Shown: positions 36,750-46,039, counted from the stretch's first letter. The stretch is 64,000 bases of DNA from an uncultured Lachnospiraceae bacterium (GCA_946549035.1 CAMNQH010000003.1:39060-103059), one strand, 5' to 3'. Numbers and translations are program-made. Notes: generated by a model not told the origin, from the letters alone.

Positions 36750-37082
36750 ATGGGGTCTGTCTGGAAGGTAGTGCTTTCTTTTGTACTGATTCTAATGCTG
36801 ACGGCAGTAGGGATGATGATTACCGCTGCGAACGCAGATACAGCGGCGGCGGGGGACTATATGGAAGAAGTGTCGGCCGTGATTCGGGAGAGCAATTATA
36901 ACGAAAAGGTGATTGACCAATGTAAAAAAGAAGCCATGGAAAATGGATATGAGGTACAGGTACAGGTGTACGAGCGACAGGCTTACGGACAGTGCAGCTA
37001 TGCGAAGGTTATCCTGCGGTATCCATATCGTCTGTTGGTTTTTCAATCTGAGGTGTGGAAGAAAAAAGAAAGGATTATATAG
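36750..37082 (+). CDS. Pseudopilin- or TadE-like exported small protein
   Basis: 110 residues. An N-terminal segment WKVVLSFVLILMLTAVGMMI is followed by a small-residue stretch and a soluble domain with cysteines (DQCKKEAMEN and YGQCSYAK). GAGGAGG lies five bases before ATG. It sits ten bases after the TadB/C-like gene. The layout of one N-terminal helix and a small soluble head is pilin-like, but no clear prepilin cleavage motif is seen. Confidence 0.55.
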   Translation: MGSVWKVVLSFVLILMLTAVGMMITAANADTAAAGDYMEEVSAVIRESNYNEKVIDQCKKEAMENGYEVQVQVYERQAYGQCSYAKVILRYPYRLLVFQSEVWKKKERII

Positions 37083-37095
37083 CAAAAGGAAGAAC

Positions 37096-37203
37096 ATGGA
37101 TAAAATAATAAAAAATAGCCTGGAAGCAGTTGCCGCGGCAATGATATTTGGGTTTATGCTGGCTGGATTCCATGGATTTTTGACGGTGGTATCTTGTTAT
37201 TAA
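37096..37203 (+). CDS. Very small (35-residue) hydrophobic protein
   Basis: ATG 37096 to TAA 37201 gives 35 residues starting MDKIIKNSLEAVAAAM, with one membrane segment and a C-terminal SCY. AAAGGAAG precedes the start. It lies between two operon members without gaps, so it is likely expressed, though coding status rests only on context and the ribosome site. Confidence 0.5.
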   Translation: MDKIIKNSLEAVAAAMIFGFMLAGFHGFLTVVSCY

Positions 37204-37234
37204 TATACGGCTTAAAAAGGATAGGAGGTCATGT

Positions 37235-37384
37235 ATGGAGATTCAATCAATGGTTCAGGCTGTGCTGTGGATTGCCGCAGACGGAATAGGAGCTTTATGG
37301 GTGCTGCAGACTGTGGTATCCGTCATTTCGGATGGAAAACTGGCAGATTTGCTGCTTCTTATGGCCAATGCCATTTGCGGGTAG
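37235..37384 (+). CDS. Very small (49-residue) hydrophobic protein
   Basis: ATG 37235 with a perfect AGGAGG six bases upstream; 49 residues beginning MEIQSMVQAVLWIAADG and ending LLLLMANAICG. Mostly hydrophobic, possibly two short helices. The strong ribosome site makes it likely real. Position between pilin-like genes suggests a structural or assembly role. Family not recognised. Confidence 0.6.
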   Translation: MEIQSMVQAVLWIAADGIGALWVLQTVVSVISDGKLADLLLLMANAICG

Positions 37385-37393
37385 GTGTGAGAA

Positions 37394-37939
37394 ATGAAAC
37401 AGACCGTGATACAGATGATGGAGACCATGGCGGTTGGTCTGATGGTGTGTTTTTGCATTGGAATCCTATTGGCGCCCAACGAAGGAAATGAGATATGGAG
37501 CATGGCGGCAGTTGTGGCAAAGGAGCTATCCGGGCAGGAGGTAAAATCGGAGCATGCTGCCCGGATGGGTGAAATCATGCGCCGGGACGCACCGCAAATC
37601 AGGATGGACAGGCCTAGATTTCAGGTGGGAGAGGATATTCTGTTTTGGGACTGGCTAAGTGTGCAAACGGCAGAGTCCACGGAGTGGATAAAGGCGGTTG
37701 AAAGAGAGGATATTTGTCCTGAGATTTTGGAAGTTACCAACGAAGCAGGAGTCAGCCTGGATACGTCGATATACCAGGAGGAAGCTTCCCAGGAACTGGA
37801 AGGGCCGCTGAACTGTGATCTTCGTACCGGGAGAGTGCAGTTTTTCAAAAGCGGGATTTACGGCTTGAAGGTGAAAGTGGCGGATGCTTATGGGAGGGTT
37901 ACGATCAAACAGCTGAGACTTCCGGTGGAAGCCGGATAG
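37394..37939 (+). CDS. Exported protein of unknown function in the Tad-like locus
   Basis: A 181-residue protein with an N-terminal membrane segment (MAVGLMVCFCIGILLA) and an extracytoplasmic part ending in a beta-rich region (SGIYGLKVKVADAYGRVTIKQLRL) that resembles a bacterial Ig-like strand pattern. It starts nine bases after the previous small gene. No catalytic motif. Could be a minor surface or assembly subunit. Confidence 0.6.
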   Translation: MKQTVIQMMETMAVGLMVCFCIGILLAPNEGNEIWSMAAVVAKELSGQEVKSEHAARMGEIMRRDAPQIRMDRPRFQVGEDILFWDWLSVQTAESTEWIKAVEREDICPEILEVTNEAGVSLDTSIYQEEASQELEGPLNCDLRTGRVQFFKSGIYGLKVKVADAYGRVTIKQLRLPVEAG

Positions 37940-37958
37940 AGGGGGAGATAGAAGACAG

Positions 37959-38555
37959 ATGAAGAATATTGTGATAGGGATATGTGCCTTTGTTTTAATT
38001 GGTATTCTAATTTTAACCGTGTATACGATTCATGGAAGAAGTATCCGTCAGGCAGAATTAGACCAGGCGCTTGCGTTAGCGCTAGAAGAAACCATTGCCA
38101 AAACAGGGAAAAATCATACGGACGGCCCAAAGAGTAATGAAGAAATGACAACGTTGTTTTTGGAAAAATTCCTGACGCAATTAGAAAGCAATTCTCAGGC
38201 GGCAGTACATATTCTGGACGCAGATTATGAAAAGGGATTGTTGTCAGCAGAGGCGGTTCTTATTTATCAGCATCCTACGGGAAGAGAGGGGAGCGTATCT
38301 TCCCGGCAGACTGCTATTCGGGAAACGGTTGTCACCCAGGAGCAGGAAGAATATTGTCGAATTGATTATTTTGTAAATGGAAGCAGCTATAAGACATTCC
38401 AGGTGCAAAAAGGCAGCAGCCTTATGGTTCCAGGCGCGCCGGAAGTAAAAGGCAAGGTTTTTCAGGGATGGAAGGAACAAGAGGGAGAAGGGATTCTGGA
38501 TTTGAAGGGAAGGAAAGCAGAACGCGACTGCACATATGTTGCAGTGTTTCAGTAG
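37959..38555 (+). CDS. Exported protein with N-terminal anchor and InlB-like C-terminal repeat
   Basis: A 198-residue protein. A membrane helix (VIGICAFVLIGILILTVYTI) is followed by a soluble region, and residues about 140-198 (YFVNGSSYKTF, PEVKGKVFQGWKEQ, TYVAVF) form one InlB_B/Listeria-Bacteroides-like repeat. The same repeat type fills the two large proteins downstream, which ties this gene to them. GGGGGAG site before ATG. Last clear member of the small-gene run before the antisense tRNA. Confidence 0.6.
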   Translation: MKNIVIGICAFVLIGILILTVYTIHGRSIRQAELDQALALALEETIAKTGKNHTDGPKSNEEMTTLFLEKFLTQLESNSQAAVHILDADYEKGLLSAEAVLIYQHPTGREGSVSSRQTAIRETVVTQEQEEYCRIDYFVNGSSYKTFQVQKGSSLMVPGAPEVKGKVFQGWKEQEGEGILDLKGRKAERDCTYVAVFQ

Positions 38556-38601
38556 CAGAACCTGTTGAATGACTTTCCTATTGCCAGGGGAATGGCGGAC
38601 A

Positions 38602-38630
38602 TACAAAAACCCTTGCTCTTGCAAGGGTTT
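38602..38630 (-). terminator. Terminator of the tRNA-Ala gene
   Basis: AAACCCTTGC (38607-38616) pairs with GCAAGGGTTT (38621-38630). On the minus strand the stem is followed by a T-run (A-run 38605-38609 on plus). It sits directly downstream of the tRNA. Confidence 0.75.
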
Positions 38631-38635
38631 AAAAC

Positions 38636-38708
38636 TGGAGCATACGGGATTCGAACCCGTGGCCTCAACAATGCGAATGTTGCGCGCTCCCAACTGCGCT
38701 AATGCCCC
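38636..38708 (-). tRNA. tRNA-Ala (anticodon CGC)
   Basis: Read on the minus strand, a 73-base cloverleaf: acceptor GGGGCAT pairs with ATGCTCC, D-stem GCGC/GCGC, anticodon stem CAACA/TGTTG with loop TTCGCAT giving anticodon CGC (codon GCG), T-arm with GGTTCGAATCC, discriminator A. CCA is not encoded. It is antisense to the surrounding surface-protein operon and has its own terminator. Confidence 0.9.
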
Positions 38709-38774
38709 ATGCATTTAGTATAGCACAATCGTGAAAAAATACAATATTAAAAATGAAAAAATAGGAGGTTGGAT

Positions 38775-41015
38775 TTGGATGCTGCAGGTGTAAAAAATGA
38801 GTTGAACTGGAGAAAACGAAAGTGGAACAGAGTAAGAATCCTATGGGGCGTAATATTGGCCCTGACAGGAATTGCTATGTGGGATATGGGTTTTGTCCGG
38901 GCAGCCGCCAGTTATAGCAATGCCAGAGAATTTTATGAGAGCACCGGAGGGGACGGGTGTCATACGGCAATTTATGAGGGGAGCATTTATTATGCCACTC
39001 AGGCCAGGCTGGCGTCAAGCCCTTATAATTTGAAATACTGTACAGTAGGTTACGATATTTCCATGACTGCAAACGGACAAACGGTGGAATTCGGTGTTCG
39101 GCGTGTAGAGGATAGCAGCGGGGAAGCAGGAAGTATGAAAGAAGTCCCGGGATCCGGTGTGGAGAGCAATGGATATGTATATAACTTATATTCCATTCCT
39201 CGAGAGGAGCTGGAGCAGTTAGCAGGCTTTAGAAATCCTCAGGCAGCCCAATTATTATTTGATAATTCCCAGATACAAGTTCGGATCGATGGGATTATGA
39301 CAACAAAGCAGTACGGAAGAATACACGGAGGCGTGTCAGAAGACGGTTCGGGAGGATTAACAGAATGGGGGAAGGTTTATCACTTGAAAAACGGAAGGGA
39401 TCTGACGGAAATGAGAAAGATTTTTCCGGGGCATACGTTTGCGGGTTTCCATGGAATTGCCCGCATATTGGAGAATTATGCATTGACCATTCGTTATAAG
39501 TTAGACGGCGGGATTCCAAAAGCAAAAGGATTTCAAGTGAAAGATGATATGCTGATGAATAAGAATGGCCCGGTTCTAACGTCTTCCAGACTGATGAACG
39601 GAATCATGCTTCTGAATCAGCAAAGTATTCAGCTAGAGAAAAAAGGGTATCATATAGAGCCGGGGAAAGAATGGTTCTGTCAGGGACGCACGTTTGACCA
39701 GTCTCAGGTATATTGGACAGGAGATGTGTATCCTGCCGTTACCAGTCAGGATGGAGAGCTTTGTGTGACGGCGAATTGGAAGCCAAATACATATACGGTA
39801 CAGTATGATGGGAATGGAGGAAGGGGCAGCCTTCCTTTAGAGAAAGTCTCTTATGGAGAACATGTCAGGCTGCAGAGAGGATTTTCAAAGAAAGGTTATA
39901 TTTTTACAGGCTATATGGTGTCCCGAACCACGAAGGAAGGAGAAACGAGTATTCTTTGCAAAGATACGTGGCAGCCTTGGGAGAAGTATCTGGATCGTCC
40001 GGATTCGTGGAGGATATATCAGCCGGGAGAAAGCTGGATCGTTCAAGAATCGTGTATCAGCGGCAGCGACACGGATCATTTTACCTTTTACGCGCAATGG
40101 AAAGAAAATATGGTAAAGATTACGACTGATAAACAGGGAGGAAGCGGCGGAACAGATGTATTTTATGAAAAATATAAGCTGGGATGGTACGACAGTAAAA
40201 CAGGAGAGACACAAATCGAACAGATTGCAATTCCGGTGAAAACGGGATATCGTTTTGCAGGTTATTATTCCTCTGTTCAGGGGATGGGGAAACGAATTGC
40301 CAACAATACAGGAACCCTTTCTTCCAAAGATGCAGGATATTTTGTAAAGGACAGTAAAATATATGCAGACTGGAAACCTGAAACCTATACGATTACGTTA
40401 GATAAACAAGGAGGAAGCGGCGGACTGACAGGTGATACGAGCCATGATAAGGTGCAGGTAAACTATCATGGGAACTTGCCAAAGGCTGTCGCGCCTGTAA
40501 GAAATGGATTTGAATTCCAAGGCTACTTTACGGAGAAAAACGGCAGAGGGACGCTCTATTATAACGACTGCATGATACCGAAAAGAACATATCAAGAGAC
40601 GAAAAATCTTACTCTGTATGCACATTGGGTAGATACGACGGCTCCACAGGCAATCTTGCGGGTATCTCCTTCCAGTTGGACCAATAAAAGGGCAGGGGTC
40701 AGGCTGTCGGTAGAAGCGAAAGATGAGGGAAGCGGTTTGTCTTCTATAGAATTATATGAAAACGGAAAAAAAGTGGCTCAGAAGACAGGGATAAAGGGAA
40801 CAGCCTCGGATACATTAGACTACTATGGAAAAACAGAAGGGGCGATTCCCTGGAAAGCCATTGTAACAGATGCTGCCGGAAACCGGTCTGAGGCAAGAGG
40901 TGTGGATTTTTACGATGTAACGCCGCCGAAGGGAAAAATATTGGAGGGAATGGAGAGCCATTCAGGAACCAGCCTTCAAGTAGAGCTTTTTGTGACAGAT
41001 TATCGTGTGAAGTAG
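38775..41015 (+). CDS. Large exported InlB-repeat protein with Ig-like C-terminus
   Basis: About 746 residues. A basic N-terminus and a signal segment (ILWGVILALTGIAMWDMGF ending near AAA) direct it out of the cell. Residues about 330-620 carry about three InlB_B-type repeats (VQYDGNGGRGS, ITTDKQGGSGG, ITLDKQGGSGG, each ending in a W-type strand). Residues about 625-745 look like a bacterial Ig-like domain (APQAILRVSPSSW). No LPXTG motif or C-terminal anchor. A perfect AGGAGG at 38763-38768 places the start at TTG 38775, since TTG 38769 is too close. Likely surface adhesin or filament partner. Confidence 0.7.
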   Translation: MDAAGVKNELNWRKRKWNRVRILWGVILALTGIAMWDMGFVRAAASYSNAREFYESTGGDGCHTAIYEGSIYYATQARLASSPYNLKYCTVGYDISMTANGQTVEFGVRRVEDSSGEAGSMKEVPGSGVESNGYVYNLYSIPREELEQLAGFRNPQAAQLLFDNSQIQVRIDGIMTTKQYGRIHGGVSEDGSGGLTEWGKVYHLKNGRDLTEMRKIFPGHTFAGFHGIARILENYALTIRYKLDGGIPKAKGFQVKDDMLMNKNGPVLTSSRLMNGIMLLNQQSIQLEKKGYHIEPGKEWFCQGRTFDQSQVYWTGDVYPAVTSQDGELCVTANWKPNTYTVQYDGNGGRGSLPLEKVSYGEHVRLQRGFSKKGYIFTGYMVSRTTKEGETSILCKDTWQPWEKYLDRPDSWRIYQPGESWIVQESCISGSDTDHFTFYAQWKENMVKITTDKQGGSGGTDVFYEKYKLGWYDSKTGETQIEQIAIPVKTGYRFAGYYSSVQGMGKRIANNTGTLSSKDAGYFVKDSKIYADWKPETYTITLDKQGGSGGLTGDTSHDKVQVNYHGNLPKAVAPVRNGFEFQGYFTEKNGRGTLYYNDCMIPKRTYQETKNLTLYAHWVDTTAPQAILRVSPSSWTNKRAGVRLSVEAKDEGSGLSSIELYENGKKVAQKTGIKGTASDTLDYYGKTEGAIPWKAIVTDAAGNRSEARGVDFYDVTPPKGKILEGMESHSGTSLQVELFVTDYRVK

Positions 41016-41033
41016 GAGAAGGGAAAGAACAGA

Positions 41034-44000
41034 ATGAAAGGCAAGATTATAGCGGTTGTGCTGGCAGGAATTCTTGCGGGACAGTGGGGTGGGAATGTAC
41101 TGCAGGCCTTTGCAGTGAATACAGACAGTTTCAGGGAAGCTGAAGTAAATGAAAAGCCGGTAGAGATGCAGACGGAACATCTGCAAAAGCTTCAGGATAC
41201 GGTGATGCAGCAGCAAAAAGAAATGGGATACTTTTCGGAGCAGGAGCAGTTGGGAGAAAGGCAGAGGTTACGAGAAGAGGCGTTTGCTTCTAAAACATTG
41301 CTGGTACTTGCTCAGGGAACATTTGACAGTCAGGGAGCGTCTCATATTATCCGGGATACCCATGGATTACATGTGCTGATTTATGAAACGACAGAGGCCG
41401 CCCGGCAGGCATATGAAATCTTAAAAATCCAGGCCGGGAAGGATGAAAGCCCCATACAGTCTGTGACAGTGGACGCAGTTGCTTATGTTGCAGATTTAGA
41501 AGGAGATATGTCCGAACGGGAAAAATTAAAGGAAGATTCTTCTCCGGGAATGGATTCAGATACAAATAAAAGAAGTAAAACCTCTGCTCTTTGGGAATAT
41601 ATAGAAAAAAATAAGACGGAAGAACAAGTTACAGTTGCAGTCATTGATACCGGCTGGGAAAAAGGACGGGCAGACGGGCTGGGAGGAGAAGAACGTATTC
41701 TGGATATTGGCTGGAACCTGTCCGCCAGTGGAGAAAAGGGCAGTAGTTCCGATGATAACGGCCATGGTACTTCGCTGATTCGGATTTTATTGCGGGAAAC
41801 TCAAAAAAATGTGAAAATGATACCCATCAAAGCTGCCGATGCGTCCGGGCGGGCAACAATTCTCTCTACATACCTTGCTTTGATGGCGGCTATAGAACAA
41901 AATGCCAACGTTATCCTTTTGAGTATGAATCAGGCGTCCGGACAGGCAGAACTGTTAGGAGAAGGAATTCGAAAGGCCCATGACCAGGGAATTGCAGTGG
42001 TTGTATCGGCGGGAAATTACCAAAAGGATGTAAAGGAAAGCCCTCCGGCAGATATACCGGAGGCGATTGTGGTCAGTGGAGTAGAAGGCCGGACGGCGGC
42101 AAATTATTCTAATTTTGGCGAGACTGTGGATGTGTGCTCAGACGGATGCTACAGGGATGAAACGAAAGACGGGGTGGCGTTAGAGGCTCATGGAACTTCC
42201 TATGCCGCCGCCCGTACTGCCGCCGCCGTTGCTATGCTCCGGACATTTTTAAAGGATGGGAGAGAGGCGCAAGAGGCTCTGAAACAATACGCCCAGGATC
42301 TTGGAGAACAAGGGTGGGATCCGTATTATGGTCACGGTTATGTGGGAGCGGATTTAATTTTAGAAGATAATATGCAGGATCATCTTTTAGAAGAAACAGA
42401 AGGAGATTATATAAAAATCCCGGAAGGCTTGGAGCTGTCTGTTCAGAACAGCACGTATGTCTCTACGGTGGGACATTATTTTATAGAAGTTGCTTATAAG
42501 GGAAGCAGCATGAAATATCAGGTGAATTGCTCCCTTCCAAATGCCTCCCATTATGGCAGCCAGACTTTGACTCAAAGTAAAAGCAGGGTGGCGGGACAAG
42601 GGACGCATTTGCTTGTGGAGACGCCGAATACTGCCATGGAGCCGGACGGGAGGCCGGGTTGGGATCCAAACGACCGGATGTATGTGATTCCGTCCCAAAT
42701 ATCTTTTTTAAAGATACCGGGGTATCATATCGAACTGGACTGTAACCTGGAAAACCTGGTGCAGGCCTGGAGCTGCCGAATAGACGGGTATGATTGCCGG
42801 ATCCGGCATACCACAAATTCTGTAGGGATGACCAACTGGTTTGAAGAGGCGCCTGGATTTCATCATAATACCTATCGCTTTCAGTATGTTCCCAATCGCC
42901 ATACGATTGTTTACGATGGAAATGGTGCGGATGATGGCAAGACAGAACCCTTTACCGTTTTGACAGACGGCAAATTTACAGTAAAGCCGGATTTGTTTCA
43001 CAGACAGGGGTATAAATTTAAAGGCTATACGGTAGTGCGAAGATCTGATGAGAAGGTATATTGTGGAAGTAAGGGATGGCAGCCTGCAGGCAGCAGCCAG
43101 GATATTCGTAAGGTTTATTTAAAGGAAGAATTGGTCACGCTGGACAAGGATTGGATAAATGAGGAAAAAGGGAATCAAAATGACGTCTTTACCTTTCAGG
43201 CACAGTGGGAAAAACAAAAATATACGATTTCATATGAAGGGAACGGTGCAGATTCCGGGAGTATTTCTTCTCATACCGTTACTTTCGGGAAAGAGTTCAC
43301 CTTTAAGGCCAACGGCTATAAGCGAAAAGGTCATCAATTTCAGGGGTATATGATTCTGCGAAAATCGGATCATAAAGTAAAATGTCAAAAAGGAGTATGG
43401 AAGCCCTTAGATCGTACCGAAGCGAAAGAATGGAAGCTGTATCAGCCTGGAGAGACTTATACCATGGACAAGAATTGGATCAACGAGGATTATACAGGCG
43501 GCGGTGAAGTATTTTTCTGTAAAGCCCAGTGGAAAAAGAAAAATTATACTGTAACTTATCATGCTAACGGTGGAAAGAGTGTGTCCAAAACTAAGGCGTC
43601 TGTGGCATATGGAGATGAGATTGACTTAAGTGTAAAGGCAGTGCCTAAAGATGAATATGATACATTTATTGGATGGGGAACGGATCCCAAAGATAATACG
43701 GCGCTGTTTTCCGGAAAAATGGATGCAAAGGATATCACCCTGTACGCTCTGTATTCCATTCCAGTATCGGAGGTGAAAGAAGTTTACCTGAAAGTAGAGG
43801 ATAAAACAGGGAAAAGGAGCAAAAACGGGAAGCTTAGCGAAATCTATCCCTTGGTAAAGACGGAAGAAGTGGACGGCCCGGTTAGGGGGTATCATTACAA
43901 GCTAAAGAAGCTGAATTATAAAGAGCGGTTCCCTGGATCTTTGAGTTCAGACATGACAGCCGCAATTTTCGCTGTGGATCATGCAGGAAACAGTTCTCGC

Positions 44001-45971
44001 ATCAAGGCTTATAACGGAGGAGAGGGAATTGTTTCAGAACCGGTGTATGGACAGACTGTCATTCACAAATTTCAAGATTTGGATGTGGGGAAGGATTCAT
44101 ATAAGGAAATTGGCGGTTATATGGCGTACCAGGGGACAAATCAGGAAGAGCTTCGCAGTACCAGCGTGACGGAAATGATCCGGCTGGGGCTGACCTTTAC
44201 GCCGAAAAGGTTGTCAGCTCCTTTACCGGAAGGGTATCGGTTCAACAGCAGTAAAAGTACCGGAATCGGTAAATCATATCAGGTAACGGGAGAGAAAGTT
44301 ACTTATGCATATTACGACAGGATTCCATATACCTTATTTTTTGATGGAAACGGGGGATCCTGCAATAAAACATCTAAGACGGTTTATACAGGAAAGACGT
44401 ATGATTATCTGGCGGGCAATGTACATGAAGGATTTCCCAGCGCCGTCAGGAAGGGGTATTCATTTCGGGGCTGGTATACGGCTGCATCCGGGGGAGAACG
44501 AATTTATCCTTCAGAATTATATACATTGCAAAAAGACAGCAGAATCTATGCTCAATGGGAAGAAAATTGCAATACCGTGTATTATGACTCCAATACCAAT
44601 GGGGGAACAGAGGCAGGAAAAGACAGTTGGCAAAAGAATTACAGCCTTTCGATAAAGTGTGGACAGGCAGTAGATCTTAGTGTGAAAGCCCGAAAGGACG
44701 GATGGAGCTTTGTAGGGTGGAATACAAATCCAGATGCACAGACAGCATTGGAGGGAATTGTCATGGAGGATGAGGATATCACGCTATACGCAATCTATAA
44801 AAAAGACATTACCATAACTTATGTTGGGCATACACAACAGGGAACGGCGATAAGAACAGATAAAAATACCATTTACAACCGAGAAGAAGGAATCACAATC
44901 GTTATGCCAGAGCTGGATGTATGGAATGGATGGGAAGCCATGGGTTGGACCCTTCGGAAAAATGGGGATGCAGAAGTAGAGGAAAGGCCTGGGGCTGAGG
45001 TGTATATCAGAGAAGATATTTCATATTATGGAAGATATAGTAAGGACGTTACCCTTTATTATGACTCCAATGGTTCGAATATGGAGGCGCCTAAGGAGAC
45101 AAAGCTGCGGCAATACAATGCGTTTGGAGTATATAAGGACCCGGTGTTTATTTTAAAAGAAGGGCCGCAGATGGAAAAACATTCTTTTGCAGGCTGGGAG
45201 AAAAAAAGCGATACAGAAATTGGAGATGGGGAAGGCTCCAAACGTCCATATGGGGCTGGTATGGAAGTAAAGCTGGAGAGGGATACTACGTTTCAGGCGA
45301 AATGGGATCAATATCCTGTCTTAGAGGCATACGACCGCTATTTTTCCCTGGATGAAGCGAAAGCGGGAGGAATTACGCCGGAAGCGCTTTTGGAAAAAGT
45401 AACCGGATCTGACCGGGAGGATGGGGCGCTGACAAATGGAACGCATGTGATCGTTCTCAATTATAATTCCCAGGATTTTGCCGCGTTTGCTGAGGCAGGC
45501 AGTGTGTCTGTCACTTATCAGGCCACAGACAGTTTTGGAAACCAGGTAACAAAGCAAGTTACGGCTTATATTGTAGATACAAAACCAAAGGATGATTCCT
45601 ACAGAGAATATGTACGATTTATCAGCAGCCGGTTTTACCGCAAGGACAGTCAATATCTTGTGGAGGAAGAGGGCGGCTTAGAAGAAGCTTCTGTATGGAA
45701 ACAGGACGCTGCTCGTCAAAAAGCGCTGGAATATGCCTTGTCCAATCAAAAGAAGGGGGAGATTTCGGTTCAGGAAACATTTTTTGGGAAAGTCTATCAG
45801 TTCATAAAGCCGGGAAGCGGAAGCTGGGATCATAAAAAAGAAACATGGGTGTTTACAAAAGAGCAGACAGAGAAGGTAAAGCAGTTTGTAGAAGAGCATG
45901 GATATGGGGATGCAAAGGGAGAGGATAAAATAGAGCTGTTTTATCAAACCTTTGGAAATTGCATCAAGTGA
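41034..45971 (+). CDS. Giant secreted subtilase (S8) with InlB repeats
   Basis: 1645 residues. Signal peptide at 1-27 ends LQAFA. An S8 domain at about 185-425 has a full triad: Asp205 in VIDTG, His244 in NGHGTS and Ser389 in HGTSYAAA, plus oxyanion Asn in VVSAGN. Next comes a beta-rich part, then about six InlB_B-like repeats (YDGNGADDG, YEGNGADSG, YHANGGKS, FDGNGGSC, YDSNTNGG, YDSNGSNM), and finally a DUF5011/HYR-like segment with a charged tail. No sortase signal or membrane anchor. It follows the InlB protein by 18 bases, so they are co-transcribed. Target of the protease is unknown; processing of the co-encoded surface proteins is plausible. Confidence 0.85.
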   Translation: MKGKIIAVVLAGILAGQWGGNVLQAFAVNTDSFREAEVNEKPVEMQTEHLQKLQDTVMQQQKEMGYFSEQEQLGERQRLREEAFASKTLLVLAQGTFDSQGASHIIRDTHGLHVLIYETTEAARQAYEILKIQAGKDESPIQSVTVDAVAYVADLEGDMSEREKLKEDSSPGMDSDTNKRSKTSALWEYIEKNKTEEQVTVAVIDTGWEKGRADGLGGEERILDIGWNLSASGEKGSSSDDNGHGTSLIRILLRETQKNVKMIPIKAADASGRATILSTYLALMAAIEQNANVILLSMNQASGQAELLGEGIRKAHDQGIAVVVSAGNYQKDVKESPPADIPEAIVVSGVEGRTAANYSNFGETVDVCSDGCYRDETKDGVALEAHGTSYAAARTAAAVAMLRTFLKDGREAQEALKQYAQDLGEQGWDPYYGHGYVGADLILEDNMQDHLLEETEGDYIKIPEGLELSVQNSTYVSTVGHYFIEVAYKGSSMKYQVNCSLPNASHYGSQTLTQSKSRVAGQGTHLLVETPNTAMEPDGRPGWDPNDRMYVIPSQISFLKIPGYHIELDCNLENLVQAWSCRIDGYDCRIRHTTNSVGMTNWFEEAPGFHHNTYRFQYVPNRHTIVYDGNGADDGKTEPFTVLTDGKFTVKPDLFHRQGYKFKGYTVVRRSDEKVYCGSKGWQPAGSSQDIRKVYLKEELVTLDKDWINEEKGNQNDVFTFQAQWEKQKYTISYEGNGADSGSISSHTVTFGKEFTFKANGYKRKGHQFQGYMILRKSDHKVKCQKGVWKPLDRTEAKEWKLYQPGETYTMDKNWINEDYTGGGEVFFCKAQWKKKNYTVTYHANGGKSVSKTKASVAYGDEIDLSVKAVPKDEYDTFIGWGTDPKDNTALFSGKMDAKDITLYALYSIPVSEVKEVYLKVEDKTGKRSKNGKLSEIYPLVKTEEVDGPVRGYHYKLKKLNYKERFPGSLSSDMTAAIFAVDHAGNSSRIKAYNGGEGIVSEPVYGQTVIHKFQDLDVGKDSYKEIGGYMAYQGTNQEELRSTSVTEMIRLGLTFTPKRLSAPLPEGYRFNSSKSTGIGKSYQVTGEKVTYAYYDRIPYTLFFDGNGGSCNKTSKTVYTGKTYDYLAGNVHEGFPSAVRKGYSFRGWYTAASGGERIYPSELYTLQKDSRIYAQWEENCNTVYYDSNTNGGTEAGKDSWQKNYSLSIKCGQAVDLSVKARKDGWSFVGWNTNPDAQTALEGIVMEDEDITLYAIYKKDITITYVGHTQQGTAIRTDKNTIYNREEGITIVMPELDVWNGWEAMGWTLRKNGDAEVEERPGAEVYIREDISYYGRYSKDVTLYYDSNGSNMEAPKETKLRQYNAFGVYKDPVFILKEGPQMEKHSFAGWEKKSDTEIGDGEGSKRPYGAGMEVKLERDTTFQAKWDQYPVLEAYDRYFSLDEAKAGGITPEALLEKVTGSDREDGALTNGTHVIVLNYNSQDFAAFAEAGSVSVTYQATDSFGNQVTKQVTAYIVDTKPKDDSYREYVRFISSRFYRKDSQYLVEEEGGLEEASVWKQDAARQKALEYALSNQKKGEISVQETFFGKVYQFIKPGSGSWDHKKETWVFTKEQTEKVKQFVEEHGYGDAKGEDKIELFYQTFGNCIK

Positions 45972-45982
45972 AGATGTTTCAG

Positions 45983-46012
45983 GTAACAGTTCAGACTTGT
46001 CTGAACCGTTAC
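45983..46012. terminator. Possible terminator between converging genes
   Basis: GTAACAGTTCAGA (45983-45995) pairs with TCTGAACCGTTAC (46000-46012), one mismatch, four-base loop. No good T-run on either side, so termination is uncertain. Confidence 0.4.
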
Positions 46013-46039
46013 GCGAAAGCACAAAAGTAAAACGGCAAA

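Noticed and set aside
36022..36771. Overlapping 249-codon frame inside the TadB/C-like gene
   Set aside because: It is out of frame with a gene that fits the operon and has membrane topology; Cys/Arg/Gly-rich composition indicates a shadow.
34006..37384. spoIIIA operon (spoIIIAA-AH)
   Set aside because: ATPase and small proteins superficially fit, but the membrane protein is too large, the order and sizes of the small genes do not match, and the locus runs into InlB-repeat genes.
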